Shown here one piece after another: positions 1-8,085 of a stretch of 49,474 nucleotides of DNA. Numbering within the stretch: the first letter of the stretch is position 1; every line of letters begins with the position of its first letter. Under the pieces are notes generated by a model. It had not been told where the DNA came from, searched no databases, and was given only the letters and a program-made list of their open reading frames with translations. The position numbers and the translations under genes were made by a program. Source of the stretch: Halobacillus alkaliphilus (GTDB taxonomy: Bacteria; Bacillota; Bacilli; Bacillales; Halobacillaceae); assembly GCF_900113125.1 (NCBI RefSeq), contig NZ_FOOG01000030.1:1-49474 (forward strand), written 5' to 3'.

Positions 1-170
1 ATGGTAAAAGGAGGATCGACTAAGATCGCCACGTCCTGTGGCAACGTCGATCGACCCTACGTCGTGTAGGGCCATAGGAAAGCGAGTTATTTCCCCACCA
101 GCCCTCTTCCACATAGAGTAACGGACCCAATTTATCTCGAAACTGAGTCTTCAATTAACCGGCCCTATGG
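1..170 (+). repeat. Partial copy of dispersed palindromic repeat, A-type end
   Basis: This stretch matches 18438-18573 and, inverted, 44742-44900 almost base for base. It includes the hairpin-forming core (GCCACGTCCTGTGGC) and the terminal inverted-repeat sequence at 133-153, followed by a CCGG-containing flank near 159 that is shared with the left edge of the copy at 44742. The copy is cut by the window start, so its other half lies outside. No credible coding sequence is present. Confidence 0.85.
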
Positions 171-234
171 TTTAATAAGTCTCATTTAAAAAATAAACAA
201 CTCGCTTAACCTAGATAACTGGAAAATAGAACAT

Positions 235-272
235 AAAAAATCCCAGGTAAGCTTAGGTTTGCTTACCTGGGA
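235..272 (-). terminator. Rho-independent terminator of the BCCT transporter gene
   Basis: There is a perfect 12-bp stem (241-252 with 261-272, arm TCCCAGGTAAGC) with an 8-nt loop. An A-run at 235-240 becomes a U-tract on the minus strand. It sits 16 bases past the stop codon at 289. Confidence 0.9.
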
Positions 273-288
273 GAGAAAATGACTACGC

Positions 289-1812
289 CTAAGAAGTTGC
301 ACTCATTTTTTTAGATGAAGTTTTTTTCTTTTCAGCGGCTGTTTCCTGACGGGCTGCTTTAAAGAAGGAGGCCCCCATCATGAGCAGAACAATAGAGAAT
401 GGGAGGGCGGCTATGATTAACATATTTTGCAGTCCCTGTGTCCCTCCGAAATAAATAATGATAGCAGCCATGCCGGAAAGAGCCAGTCCCCAGGTGATTT
501 TAACCATTCCTGAAGGGTTAAGTGCTCCTGAAGTAGATAACATCCCTAACACAAATGTAGCCGAATCTGCTGATGTTATAAAGAAAATGGCGATAACGAA
601 GATCGTAATAAAAGACATAAGGACACCTAAAGGATACTCTTGTAAAACGGCAAAAGTAGCTGTTTCCAGTGAATAATCCGATATTGTTGCTATACCATAC
701 TGTTCCAGGTTAAGCGCCGAAACGCCGAAAACAGTAAAGAAAACAAAACAGATCAGGGAAGGTACCAGCAGCACTCCTGCCATAAACTCACGAATAGTGC
801 GTCCGCGCGAGATTCTTGCAATAAAGATGCCCACAAACGGTGACCATGAGATCCACCAGGCCCAGTAAAAGATGGTCCAGCTATTAATCCACGTGCGGTT
901 TCCTTCATTGAGAGGGGCCACATTGAAACTCATTGAAACGAAATTGGTAATATAACTGCCAAGAGTATTGGTGAACATATTCAAAATATACTGAGTTGGT
1001 CCCACTATAAATAATAATATTAATAAAGCTACCGCAAGAACCATGTTGGTGTTACTTAAGTATTTAATGCCTTTACTGATTCCGCTCCAGGCAGAGAAAA
1101 TAAATAAGGCGGTGGAGATCGTAAGGATACTCAACTGAACAGTAAAGTTCGCAGGTACATTAAATAAAAAGGAAAGCCCTTGATTAATTTGAGCGGTACC
1201 AAAACCAAGCGTAGCAGCCACGCCGAACACTGTAGCTACTACTGCTAACGTATCAATGGTTTTACCCAAGATGCCTTTCATACTTTTTTCACCAAGCAAG
1301 GGAATAAGAGTAGCGCTTACGAGGCCGGGAAACCCTTTATGGAATTTAAAATAGGCTAGCACAAGTGCTACCAAACCATAAACAGCCCAGGCACTAATGC
1401 CCCAATGGAAAAAAGAGTATTGCAATGCTTCCTTTATGGCTTCATCTGAACCCACTTCAGCTTCTGGTGCACTTTTAAAGGCGTGGGCAATAGGTTCTGA
1501 AGTTGTCCAGAACACCAGCCCCATGCCCATTCCTGCACTAAAAAGCATAGCGAACCAGGTGGGGAGAGGGAACTCGGGTTTTTCATTCTTCTTTCCTAAT
1601 TTCAGGTGTCCAATTTTAGAGAAAGTTAAGTAGACACAAAATAGAAAAATAACCATAACAATTAATAGATAATACCAGCCGAACCGGTTAGCAATAAAGG
1701 TAGTTGTCTCGGTTGTCACCTTCTCCAAATTGCCTGGAGCTACGGAACCCCATCCCACTACCAGTGCGCATATAGCCAATGCGCTCCAGAATACTGTCGT
1801 TACGTTTTTCAT
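289..1812 (-). CDS. BCCT-family betaine/choline/carnitine transporter (OpuD-like)
   Basis: This is a 507-residue integral membrane protein with about 12 hydrophobic segments, the usual length of the family. It carries the BCCT signature NSWTIFYWAWW about two thirds along, followed by the charged loop RISRGRTIREF, and the conserved GMGMGLVFW segment near residue 95. The family imports quaternary ammonium osmoprotectants such as glycine betaine, driven by sodium or protons, and serves in osmotic adaptation. The C-terminal tail is short, lysine-rich and hydrophilic (EKKKTSSKKMS), as in osmosensing members. The ATG start has a GAGGTGA ribosome site just upstream. The gene is monocistronic and ends in a strong terminator. 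The substrate cannot be told from sequence alone; OpuD-type betaine uptake is the best guess. Confidence 0.9.
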   Translation of the reverse strand: MKNVTTVFWSALAICALVVGWGSVAPGNLEKVTTETTTFIANRFGWYYLLIVMVIFLFCVYLTFSKIGHLKLGKKNEKPEFPLPTWFAMLFSAGMGMGLVFWTTSEPIAHAFKSAPEAEVGSDEAIKEALQYSFFHWGISAWAVYGLVALVLAYFKFHKGFPGLVSATLIPLLGEKSMKGILGKTIDTLAVVATVFGVAATLGFGTAQINQGLSFLFNVPANFTVQLSILTISTALFIFSAWSGISKGIKYLSNTNMVLAVALLILLFIVGPTQYILNMFTNTLGSYITNFVSMSFNVAPLNEGNRTWINSWTIFYWAWWISWSPFVGIFIARISRGRTIREFMAGVLLVPSLICFVFFTVFGVSALNLEQYGIATISDYSLETATFAVLQEYPLGVLMSFITIFVIAIFFITSADSATFVLGMLSTSGALNPSGMVKITWGLALSGMAAIIIYFGGTQGLQNMLIIAALPFSIVLLMMGASFFKAARQETAAEKKKTSSKKMSATS

Positions 1813-2006
1813 GTCGTCACCTCGTATGTAGTGATATTTGTAAATGCTTAAATTCTGCCTTAATATTATATAAGTATATTTATCGCTTCCCTAACGCTCG
1901 TCTGATCAAACCATTGGTTAGTCGTTTAAAGATTGGTAGATGAAGGGAAAGTATCGTGTTACATTTAGAAAAATAGCTTGTGCTCCATATTGAGGAGGTA
2001 GCTGAA

Positions 2007-2492
2007 TTGCTGGAAGCCGTCAAAATCGTGAACATCCAAAAATCCCATTTGCAGTCTATGTATTTATGGGAACTTGATAAAGAGATTCAGAAGAACGCAG
2101 GGATTGAACATCCGAGAACGTATGAACATTTTTTGAATTCTTTTGCAAAATACTTTCGTGGAGAGAAACCACAATGTTTGTTGAGAGCGGTGGAAGTCAA
2201 TGGGATACTTCTTGGGAAAATAGAGCTTTTCTTTGATGGAGATAGAAATTACCTTGGAATAGTATTAGCTTCTCAGAGAAATCAGGGGGTAGGAACCAAG
2301 GCTTTGAATCTATTCTTAGAAGAAATCAAACAACAAAGGAACGTAAATAAGGTGTATGTGGAAGTCTTCGATGACAATGAAAGAAGTTTACACTTCTTTC
2401 AGAAAAACTGGTTTGTTTATACGGGGGAATCTACGATTGAATGGTACAGAAATCAACAGCGAAAATTAATGACTCTTGTGCGTGATATATAA
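2007..2492 (+). CDS. GNAT-family N-acetyltransferase
   Basis: This is a predicted 161-residue acetyltransferase. The acetyl-CoA binding motif is recognisable as SQRNQGVGTKALNLFLEE in the central part, followed by KVYVEVFDDNERSLHFFQKN, the typical late GNAT strand and helix. I place the start at the TTG at 2007 because an ideal GAGGAGGT site (1992-1999) lies seven bases upstream. The longer frame starting with GTG at 1980 would bury that site in coding sequence. The substrate is unknown; relatives acetylate amino groups of ribosomal proteins, antibiotics or small metabolites. It stands alone, convergent with the Gfo/Idh gene. Confidence 0.75.
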   Translation: MLEAVKIVNIQKSHLQSMYLWELDKEIQKNAGIEHPRTYEHFLNSFAKYFRGEKPQCLLRAVEVNGILLGKIELFFDGDRNYLGIVLASQRNQGVGTKALNLFLEEIKQQRNVNKVYVEVFDDNERSLHFFQKNWFVYTGESTIEWYRNQQRKLMTLVRDI

Positions 2493-2545
2493 AAAATAGA
2501 TCAAGCTCTGCCTCATATACCGGTTAATATGAGACAGATGATCTA
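2491..2545 (-). terminator. Terminator between convergent GNAT and Gfo/Idh genes
   Basis: A two-part stem is visible: TAGATCA (2497-2503) with TGATCTA (2539-2545), enclosing CTCATAT (2512-2518) with ATATGAG (2527-2533). The A-run at 2491-2496 gives a six-U tract on the minus strand just beyond the stop at 2549. It may also act weakly on plus-strand transcripts. Confidence 0.7.
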
Positions 2546-2548
2546 TCT

Positions 2549-3556
2549 TTATGAAAGAGTCAACTGTTGCAAATCGACCCGTCTGTTTCTTTTTTGTGAT
2601 AAAGCTGCTCCCTGGTTTATTAGAGTTAAATTCCACGCATCAGTTCTAGTTATGGAAGGGGTGGTTCTTTCTCCAATCGCTGCTGCCCATTGATGGATAG
2701 GAAGTGGGAGGGCAGGGACTGTGGCAGGGGTTGTCCATTCTTCTGTATCCAGTTTTGTGCTCTTAATTCGGATTTCTCTGTTTTCAACCATAAGCGTGCC
2801 TTCAGTTCCATATAACTCCAGTTGGAACGGGCTTTTTGAAGAAACAAAACTTGTCTCGAGAACAGCCATAGCCTGATTAGAATATTCAACTACAGATACT
2901 GACTGATCATCCACTCCCCGGTCTGTTACTTGCTGCAGACGTCCGGTGACCGCGGAAGGTGTACCTAATAATCGATTGGCGAGATAGATAGGATGGGCAC
3001 CAAGGTCAATCATAGCCCCGCCTCCGCATTGAGTGGGATTAAAGAAAGCATCAGGAAGCCAGCCTGTAGGAGAGGTTTCAGTTGGGACAGCTCCATTGTG
3101 AGCAGCACGGCATCTTACCATCGTTAATTGACCAAGCAGCCCCTGATTCAAGGCTTGCTCTGCGTAGACAAAATAGTTATCGGTCAAACGAGGGAGGGAG
3201 ACCATCAGCTCAACGCCTGCAGCGTCTACTGCGGAGAAGATTTGTTCACAGTCTGCTATTGTGAAAGCTAATACTTTCTCTGTGAATATGTGCTTTCCAT
3301 GCTTAGCAGCCGCTAAAATCAGGTTCTTATGCTGGTTTGTGGGGGATGTGATAATCACCGCATCAATGCCTGGATCAGAAAGAAGAGTTGTAAGGTTCTG
3401 GACAAAAGGAACTTCCAATTCCTCTGCCCACTCTTTACCTCTCGCGGGATCCTCATCCCATACGGATGAGATTGTGATATTAGGATTTTCTTGAGCCTGG
3501 GCCGCATAATCGTCAGCGTGTACATGCCATTTACTCAGCAGAGCCACTTTTAACAT
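2549..3556 (-). CDS. Gfo/Idh/MocA-family NAD(P)-dependent oxidoreductase
   Basis: This is a 335-residue two-domain oxidoreductase. The N-terminal Rossmann half includes the family motif VIITSPTNQHKNLILAA followed by the EK pair in KHIFTEKVLAF, where the lysine is the conserved catalytic/cofactor residue. The C-terminal alpha/beta half contains GGGAMIDLGAHPIYLANRLLG, the usual dehydrogenase signature with its histidine. Family members oxidise or reduce sugars, inositols and related polyols; the substrate here is not identifiable. The extreme N-terminus (VALLSKWHVHADDY) lacks the usual GxGxxG loop, as in a recognised subgroup. The ATG is preceded by AAGGAGGGG. It lies 30 bases after the RsbR-like gene with no terminator between, so the two are probably co-transcribed. 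Confidence 0.85.
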   Translation of the reverse strand: MLKVALLSKWHVHADDYAAQAQENPNITISSVWDEDPARGKEWAEELEVPFVQNLTTLLSDPGIDAVIITSPTNQHKNLILAAAKHGKHIFTEKVLAFTIADCEQIFSAVDAAGVELMVSLPRLTDNYFVYAEQALNQGLLGQLTMVRCRAAHNGAVPTETSPTGWLPDAFFNPTQCGGGAMIDLGAHPIYLANRLLGTPSAVTGRLQQVTDRGVDDQSVSVVEYSNQAMAVLETSFVSSKSPFQLELYGTEGTLMVENREIRIKSTKLDTEEWTTPATVPALPLPIHQWAAAIGERTTPSITRTDAWNLTLINQGAALSQKRNRRVDLQQLTLS

Positions 3557-3586
3557 AATTTCCCCTCCTTACTTTTCAGAATTCCC

Positions 3587-4408
3587 TTAATCTTCCTGGT
3601 TTATTGATTCAAGTGCCTGACGCAGATCGCTGTAAGTTTCCAACTGATCAAAATTCATTCCTGCCTTAATGGCAGCCATCGCCATTTCCGTTCGAATGCC
3701 TGTTAAAACCGTTCGTGTCCCAAGGAGTTCGATTGTTCGGGTTAAATTAAACAGATCATTAATAAAGATCGTATCGAAGTCTGCAATACCTGAAAAATCG
3801 ATGAAAAGGACATGGAGACTGTGTTCTTTAACTTTATGTAACGTTTGATCCATGACTACCTCGAACCTGTCTTGTGAGAACTCTCCTACAAGTGGGAGGA
3901 CGGCTTGATGATGGTTGATCAGAACCACAGGGGTAGAGATGGCATTTAAATGCTTTTCCATTTCGGCATGTTCTTTTTCTTTTGTTTTATTATAATTATC
4001 AGTAGTTGCCCGAATCGCTGCATCAAAGGCGTAGACAATTTGTTCGGAAACTACAAATCCTTCCTCTACCTTTCCCACATTGACCAAGTCAGTTTTGCGC
4101 ATATGTTTAAGTAAAGAAAGACGGAAAACACTGAGAACATCGATGGTTTGTTTTAGTAGAACACCTTTTTGATAGAAGTAATTTTCGGAGTCATAACCGA
4201 TTTCCGCAGCCGTTGTCTCTTCATCAGTTCTCAATAAACTTTTGGCTACACGGTCTAACAGCCGGCGAAGCATATCAAAGTGGTAATTTAGGTCTTTCTC
4301 AGTATAATCAATCCCAAGTTGATCAAGGGTGTGGGGTAAAAGTTCGTTGACGAGTACAGTTTGATGTTCTTTGAAGTAGTCGGCCATTTTTTCATTCAAA
4401 TTTGCCAT
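3587..4408 (-). CDS. RsbR-type stressosome paralogue with C-terminal STAS domain
   Basis: The protein has 273 residues: a variable helical N-terminal half of about 145 residues (globin-like sensor fold in RsbR relatives), then a STAS domain from about residue 150. In RsbR the STAS domain is phosphorylated by the kinase RsbT on two threonines. Here the matching positions read DFSGIADFDT (serine in place of the first threonine) and LTGIRTEMA (threonine retained), so phosphorylation remains possible. Family members build the stressosome that controls sigma-B. No rsbS/rsbT/rsbX genes lie nearby, as is normal for scattered RsbR paralogues. The start has GGGAGGA eight bases upstream. The Gfo/Idh gene follows closely. 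Confidence 0.8.
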   Translation of the reverse strand: MANLNEKMADYFKEHQTVLVNELLPHTLDQLGIDYTEKDLNYHFDMLRRLLDRVAKSLLRTDEETTAAEIGYDSENYFYQKGVLLKQTIDVLSVFRLSLLKHMRKTDLVNVGKVEEGFVVSEQIVYAFDAAIRATTDNYNKTKEKEHAEMEKHLNAISTPVVLINHHQAVLPLVGEFSQDRFEVVMDQTLHKVKEHSLHVLFIDFSGIADFDTIFINDLFNLTRTIELLGTRTVLTGIRTEMAMAAIKAGMNFDQLETYSDLRQALESINQED

Positions 4409-4456
4409 GTAGGTATCCTCCCATTTGTAATTAAAGTAAGTAACTCATAATGCTGC

Positions 4457-4482
4457 AAAAAAAGGGGAGTTTATCCCCCTTT
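4457..4482 (-). terminator. Terminator overlapping the end of the VCBS-like gene
   Basis: A stem pairs 4461-4467 (AAAGGGG) with 4476-4482 (CCCCTTT) on the plus strand, and an A-run gives a U-tract on the minus strand. The stop codon of the upstream gene (4471-4473) lies in the hairpin loop. Confidence 0.75.
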
Positions 4483-5217
4483 CACACCTGGGACAGCGGC
4501 ATACTGATTATTAAGAAACGGTGTAAAACTTCCATTTTTGAAGGCTAAAGGTGTCTGAATCAGTCCGAGCTGGTCCGCGTTATACCTGCCGGCGACTCGC
4601 TGCAAAGCATAGAGTTCATAGACACCATTGCCATCAAAATCAATGGGGTAGAGTTGATTTAACCCCGAAACCCATCCGTTCAAAGGCTGTTTTAGTGTTC
4701 CGTTCTCGTTATAGATTTCTGCTAGATATTCTGAATCACGATTACTGAGGTCGATTAGATAAGATAGCTGAAGCGTTTGATTGACAATTTCTACTCGGTA
4801 TTGATCTTTGTAGGTAACTGTATACTCATACCATTCATTAAACCTCTCGTAATCAAACAGCAGCATAAATTGATTATTCACGAAGGAATAGAGGTAGAAG
4901 TAACCAAATCCTCCGCTTCCGCCAGAGTTTATTCTTAGTAAGATATCGTCTATTCCATTACCTGTGAAATCACCAAGGAAAATCGTGGGCTGGTAACCCT
5001 GACTGGTTGGGAGGGGGATGTAGTAAAACTGGTTGGAAAACCCGTCCTGTATCACTAAAGTAATGTCGGTAACATAAGGATTGCCTTCTAACTTTTGTCC
5101 CATCAAGTAGATGTGATCCTGGACCTTGTCACCATTAACATCTCCATGAGCATAAGCTGCGACAAAATTACGGCCGTCTAACCGCCACTGGTTCTGGTTA
5201 TACATGTAATTATTCAT
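4471..5217 (-). CDS. VCBS/FG-GAP-like repeat protein, function unknown
   Basis: This 248-residue protein has three aspartate-rich loops of the Ca2+-binding FG-GAP/VCBS type: DVNGDKVQD near residue 26, DFTGNGIDD near 88 and DFDGNGVYE near 195. They are spaced as if they belong to separate beta-propeller-like blades. There is no signal peptide, so the protein is probably cytosolic or spore- or cell-associated after lysis; similar proteins occur in Bacillus genomes without assigned function. The start is supported by GGAGGCG six bases upstream. It is flanked by its own terminator and appears monocistronic. I do not recognise a specific function. Confidence 0.7.
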   Translation of the reverse strand: MNNYMYNQNQWRLDGRNFVAAYAHGDVNGDKVQDHIYLMGQKLEGNPYVTDITLVIQDGFSNQFYYIPLPTSQGYQPTIFLGDFTGNGIDDILLRINSGGSGGFGYFYLYSFVNNQFMLLFDYERFNEWYEYTVTYKDQYRVEIVNQTLQLSYLIDLSNRDSEYLAEIYNENGTLKQPLNGWVSGLNQLYPIDFDGNGVYELYALQRVAGRYNADQLGLIQTPLAFKNGSFTPFLNNQYAAVPGVKGG

Positions 5218-5326
5218 CTACGCCTCCATTTTTCGGGTTTCCTAACTGAATGTAAGTTAGTGTATGCCCAAGAAAACAGAAATGCGATTCGGCTGGCACA
5301 TATTCCCTCAGTTTCAGATACCCATC

Positions 5327-5782
5327 TTACAGGCGGCTGAATCCTTCTTGCTCCAAAAAGTTGATGGCTTCTTCGTAGGAGTTGAAGGTCCCTTCAAGCT
5401 GTTCTTCTGCGTATACGTTATATCCGTCCTCTTCTCTCATAAGAACGAGAGCTTGATCGTGCTGATTTAACCATTCTTCCATGACCGGGTTCTTCTCTGC
5501 CTGAGTCATCGCGAGGGACTCAATCGATTGCCGAATAATGGCTCTTAAGTCCTCCGCTTCATAATCTTTAATATTGGTCATACCTTTTTGATCTGTCGGG
5601 TAATCTTCTAATTCTCCCGTATATACAAAGCCATTTCCATTAGGATGCAGACGATAGACCACAATTTTTTTATCATATTTACTTTCTTCGAAATGATAAT
5701 TTAAACGTCCTAAAGATACTTCTTTTTTGTCCAATTCATCAAATTCTTCAATGATGGATACTTTTTCTTCAAATGTTAGCAT
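5327..5782 (-). CDS. Conserved hypothetical protein (about 151 residues)
   Basis: This is an acidic soluble protein with no signal peptide or membrane segment. I choose the ATG at 5782 (MLTFEEKVSII) because AGGAGGCT ends a few bases upstream; an in-frame ATG 18 bases earlier lacks a site. Features visible are a phrase YDKKIVVYRLHPNGNGFVYTG in the first half and a C-terminal stretch LEGTFNSYEEAINFLEQ. A TATACT -10 box is readable on the minus strand at about 5815-5820. I do not recognise its family with confidence and assign no function. Confidence 0.65.
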   Translation of the reverse strand: MLTFEEKVSIIEEFDELDKKEVSLGRLNYHFEESKYDKKIVVYRLHPNGNGFVYTGELEDYPTDQKGMTNIKDYEAEDLRAIIRQSIESLAMTQAEKNPVMEEWLNQHDQALVLMREEDGYNVYAEEQLEGTFNSYEEAINFLEQEGFSRL

Positions 5783-5969
5783 GAGAGCCTCCTGAACCAT
5801 GTATTAATTTGTTTAGTATAGCATAGGAGGCGGTTCTTAAGCACGGCTATTGTAATATTAGGTAATCAGTGGTATAGTATTCATGCGATGAGCTGTTTGC
5901 GTAAGACGAAGTATGAGCTTTAAAGCTAAACGACGAATGTGGTCGTCGGTACATTCGCGGCAATATATC

Positions 5970-6007
5970 AAAAAAGCCTTCCCATACAAGATGGGAAGGC
6001 TTTTTTT
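5970..6007. terminator. Bidirectional rho-independent terminator
   Basis: A perfect 10-bp stem GCCTTCCCAT (5976-5985) with ATGGGAAGGC (5991-6000), loop ACAAG, is flanked by an A-run and a T-run. It lies just past the DUF1206 stop codon. Confidence 0.9.
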
Positions 6008-6012
6008 AATGT

Positions 6013-6870
6013 TTATTTTCTTTTACCAAAGCTCATATGCTCGTAGCGTCCTCGAATAATCTGGTAAACTCCATAAAGAATTAATCCTGCTGCGACTACA
6101 CCCAGTATCCATTGACCAAACGGATTCGAAGCTACTTCAGAAAGGGCGCCGTCAAGACCCTTTGCCTGACTTGCATCGGAAGTAAGAGCAGTCTGGACGA
6201 AGAAATAACCAATGAGACCTAAAACAGATCCGCGAGCGATCAGTCCTGCGGTACCTGAGTTTTTAGCCACTTTATATTCGTGGTGATCCATTTCGCCAGT
6301 TCTGAATTTCTTCAGGAACTTCTGAGTGGCCCCGCCAATGAATTCATAAAGACCATATCCAATTATAATGACTCCAATAGCTCCTATAATCCAAGCTCCA
6401 AACGGCTGGGCCAACAGTTTGGCCGACATTGTCTGCTTTGAACCTCCGCCTCCGCTGCTGCTTCCAGCACTAGAAGCAATGTTAATTGCTTTCAGGGCAA
6501 GAGCTCCATATACGACACCGCTCACCATATAACCGACTCTGGAAATGATTCCTTTGGCACCTTTGCCTTCATTTGTAGGGTCTTTGATAGCCTTTATAAA
6601 AACCCAGCCAATATAACATATAAGTCCAATTCCAATAATCCATAAAATGATATTGCCTGAAGGTACACCTGCTAACGATTTCAGCATGCCTGAGGTACCT
6701 GTTGTCTTTCCGCCCACGCCGATAGCAGCCATAAAGGCAAGGATTCCTACAAGGGCATATACAACACCTTTAGCCATATAACCGAATCGTGCCAGTCGTC
6801 TGATCCACGGCTTAATTTCTTCTTTAGCATCTCTGGCTTTCTGTGTATTAGAAGATGCAGTAGAACTCAT
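6013..6870 (-). CDS. DUF1206-family membrane protein
   Basis: This 285-residue protein has six hydrophobic segments arranged as three two-helix repeats. Each repeat begins with a similar phrase: RLARFGYMAKGVVYALVG, ISRVGYMVSGVVYGALA and GLIARGSVLGLIGYFF. This triplication is the hallmark of DUF1206, a family of unknown function found in many aerobic bacteria. I set the start at the ATG at 6870 (MSSTASS) because GAGGTG lies seven bases upstream; a longer frame to 6885 has no site. A sigma-B-like promoter (GTTTCT, 14 bases, GGGAAA) sits at 6940-6915 on the minus strand. The serine/glycine-rich linker near residue 145 separates the second and third parts. Confidence 0.85.
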   Translation of the reverse strand: MSSTASSNTQKARDAKEEIKPWIRRLARFGYMAKGVVYALVGILAFMAAIGVGGKTTGTSGMLKSLAGVPSGNIILWIIGIGLICYIGWVFIKAIKDPTNEGKGAKGIISRVGYMVSGVVYGALALKAINIASSAGSSSGGGGSKQTMSAKLLAQPFGAWIIGAIGVIIIGYGLYEFIGGATQKFLKKFRTGEMDHHEYKVAKNSGTAGLIARGSVLGLIGYFFVQTALTSDASQAKGLDGALSEVASNPFGQWILGVVAAGLILYGVYQIIRGRYEHMSFGKRK

Positions 6871-6914
6871 GATTGAACACCTCACTTAATAATTTTTCTA
6901 GATTCAAATAAGAG

Positions 6915-6940
6915 TTTCCCTATTATTGTAATATAGAAAC
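6915..6940 (-). promoter_or_regulatory. Candidate sigma-B promoter for the DUF1206 gene
   Basis: On the minus strand GTTTCT (6940-6935) is followed after 14 bases by GGGAAA (6920-6915), near the sigma-B consensus GTTTAA-N12-14-GGGTAT. The start codon is 45 bases downstream. Two mismatches in the boxes make this tentative. Confidence 0.35.
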
Positions 6941-7002
6941 TAAAAAGGGTGAGGAATTAATAATCTAATATATGGCAATGGGTCATCCCTGCTAATGGAT
7001 AA

Positions 7003-7038
7003 AAGCTGGCTCTAGAAGGCAAGCTCCAGAGCCAGCTT
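7003..7038. other. Orphan 11-bp hairpin in the 6871-7230 intergenic region
   Basis: AAGCTGGCTCT (7003-7013) pairs perfectly with AGAGCCAGCTT (7028-7038), loop 14. It resembles a terminator read on the minus strand (followed by TTTTAT) but no minus-strand gene lies upstream before 7495. The rest of this 360-base gap holds only the promoter candidate above and the leader of the next gene. Confidence 0.5.
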
Positions 7039-7230
7039 CTAAAATGCCTCAATTTACCTAGGCTCTGCAAAACATAGGCTGTAAAATGGTAAGTACGTCC
7101 AGGGCCGCCACATCGTTTGGAATTGAAGAGACTAATTCATTAGCGAAGCCATTTTTTAAAAAGTGGGGTAGAGGGTTATGAATTATCATTTGATACTTTA
7201 TAATAAAAGTTGAGAAAAGAAGGTGTAAAA

Positions 7231-7461
7231 GTGTATTTAACCTTAACAGAAACAGCCGAATTTTTAGATTTACCGGAGGAATATGTGCTAAAGATGATCA
7301 GAGTGCATAAAATCCGAGCCGTTTATGATGGTGAACAGTACCTTGTTAATAAAAATCAATTTAGTACTCATGTTGAACAGATGGAGAAATACAGGGAAAT
7401 GATTCAAGATTATTTAAATGAACCTATTCCAGAAGACCCTGATGTAAAAGATGAGGATTAA
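7231..7461 (+). CDS. Small helix-turn-helix (excisionase-type) DNA-binding protein
   Basis: This 76-residue protein has an N-terminal winged-helix segment of the MerR/excisionase kind: YLTLTETAEFLDLPEEYVLKMIRVHKIRAV, then DGEQYLVNKNQF. The C-terminus is acidic (EPIPEDPDVKDED). I choose the GTG at 7231 because AGAAGGTGT precedes it by about five bases; the longer TTG frame from 7210 overlaps that site. No integrase or other phage gene is nearby, so this is more likely a small chromosomal regulator than a true excisionase. The target is unknown. It ends in a bidirectional terminator shared with ridA. Confidence 0.7.
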   Translation: MYLTLTETAEFLDLPEEYVLKMIRVHKIRAVYDGEQYLVNKNQFSTHVEQMEKYREMIQDYLNEPIPEDPDVKDED

Positions 7462-7492
7462 AAAAAGCAGAGCTTCCAGAGCTCTGCTTTTT
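7461..7492. terminator. Bidirectional terminator between HTH gene and ridA
   Basis: GCAGAGCT (7467-7474) pairs with AGCTCTGC (7480-7487), with A6 before and T5 after, so it can serve both convergent genes. Confidence 0.9.
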
Positions 7493-7494
7493 CT

Positions 7495-7875
7495 TTAGTG
7501 ACGGGAGGCAATGGCTTCAATTTCTACTTTGGCACCTTTAGGTAGACGGCTTACTTCGACGGCAGCACGTGCCGGGTAAGGCTCGCTTAAATAACTTGCA
7601 TAAATATCATTTACCGTTACAAAGTCATCCATTGAATCCAGATAAATATTCATCTTGACTAAATTTTTATAGGACAGTCCAGCTTCTTCCAGGATCGCTC
7701 CAATATTTTTCATTACCTGATGAGTCTGTCCCTGAACGTCGTCTGATACAAACTCCATAGAAACAGGGTCAAGCGGGATCTGTCCTGAAATAAATACTAA
7801 ATTACCGAGATCACTAGCCTGGGAATACGGACCGATAGCGGCAGGTGCATGTTCTGTCTGAATGGGCTTAAACAT
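7495..7875 (-). CDS. RidA-family enamine/imine deaminase
   Basis: This 126-residue protein is the standard length for the YjgF/YER057c/UK114 (RidA) family. Signatures are AIGPYSQA near residue 14, LVFISGQIPLDP near 26, and the C-terminal YPARAAVEVSRLPKGAKVEIEAIA, which includes the arginine that holds the carboxylate of the imine and the glutamate of the active site. RidA hydrolyses reactive 2-aminoacrylate and related enamines from threonine/serine dehydratase and other PLP enzymes in the cytosol, as a trimer. I use the ATG at 7875 since the preceding in-frame GTG at 7884 overlaps the GGAGTG ribosome site. It is monocistronic. Confidence 0.9.
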   Translation of the reverse strand: MFKPIQTEHAPAAIGPYSQASDLGNLVFISGQIPLDPVSMEFVSDDVQGQTHQVMKNIGAILEEAGLSYKNLVKMNIYLDSMDDFVTVNDIYASYLSEPYPARAAVEVSRLPKGAKVEIEAIASRH

Positions 7876-8085
7876 AAAAGTCACTCCTATACTATAAAGA
7901 TGAATCTATCCTAACACGAGATGAAAAAAATCAGAAATAGATCTCTATATTCCCTGGGCAATAATCGACATGTTTTTAACTTCGTTTTCAGAGGTTTTAT
8001 CGTAATCACTTTTAACATGAATCGTACAAGAAGAAGTTTAAGGGGAAGGCCCGGGGGAAAAATAATTCCAGAAAGGAGTGGAAGC

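Noticed and set aside
7210-7230. N-terminal extension of the HTH protein from TTG 7210
   Set aside because: It would include the ribosome site for GTG 7231 in the coding region. The shorter form fits better.
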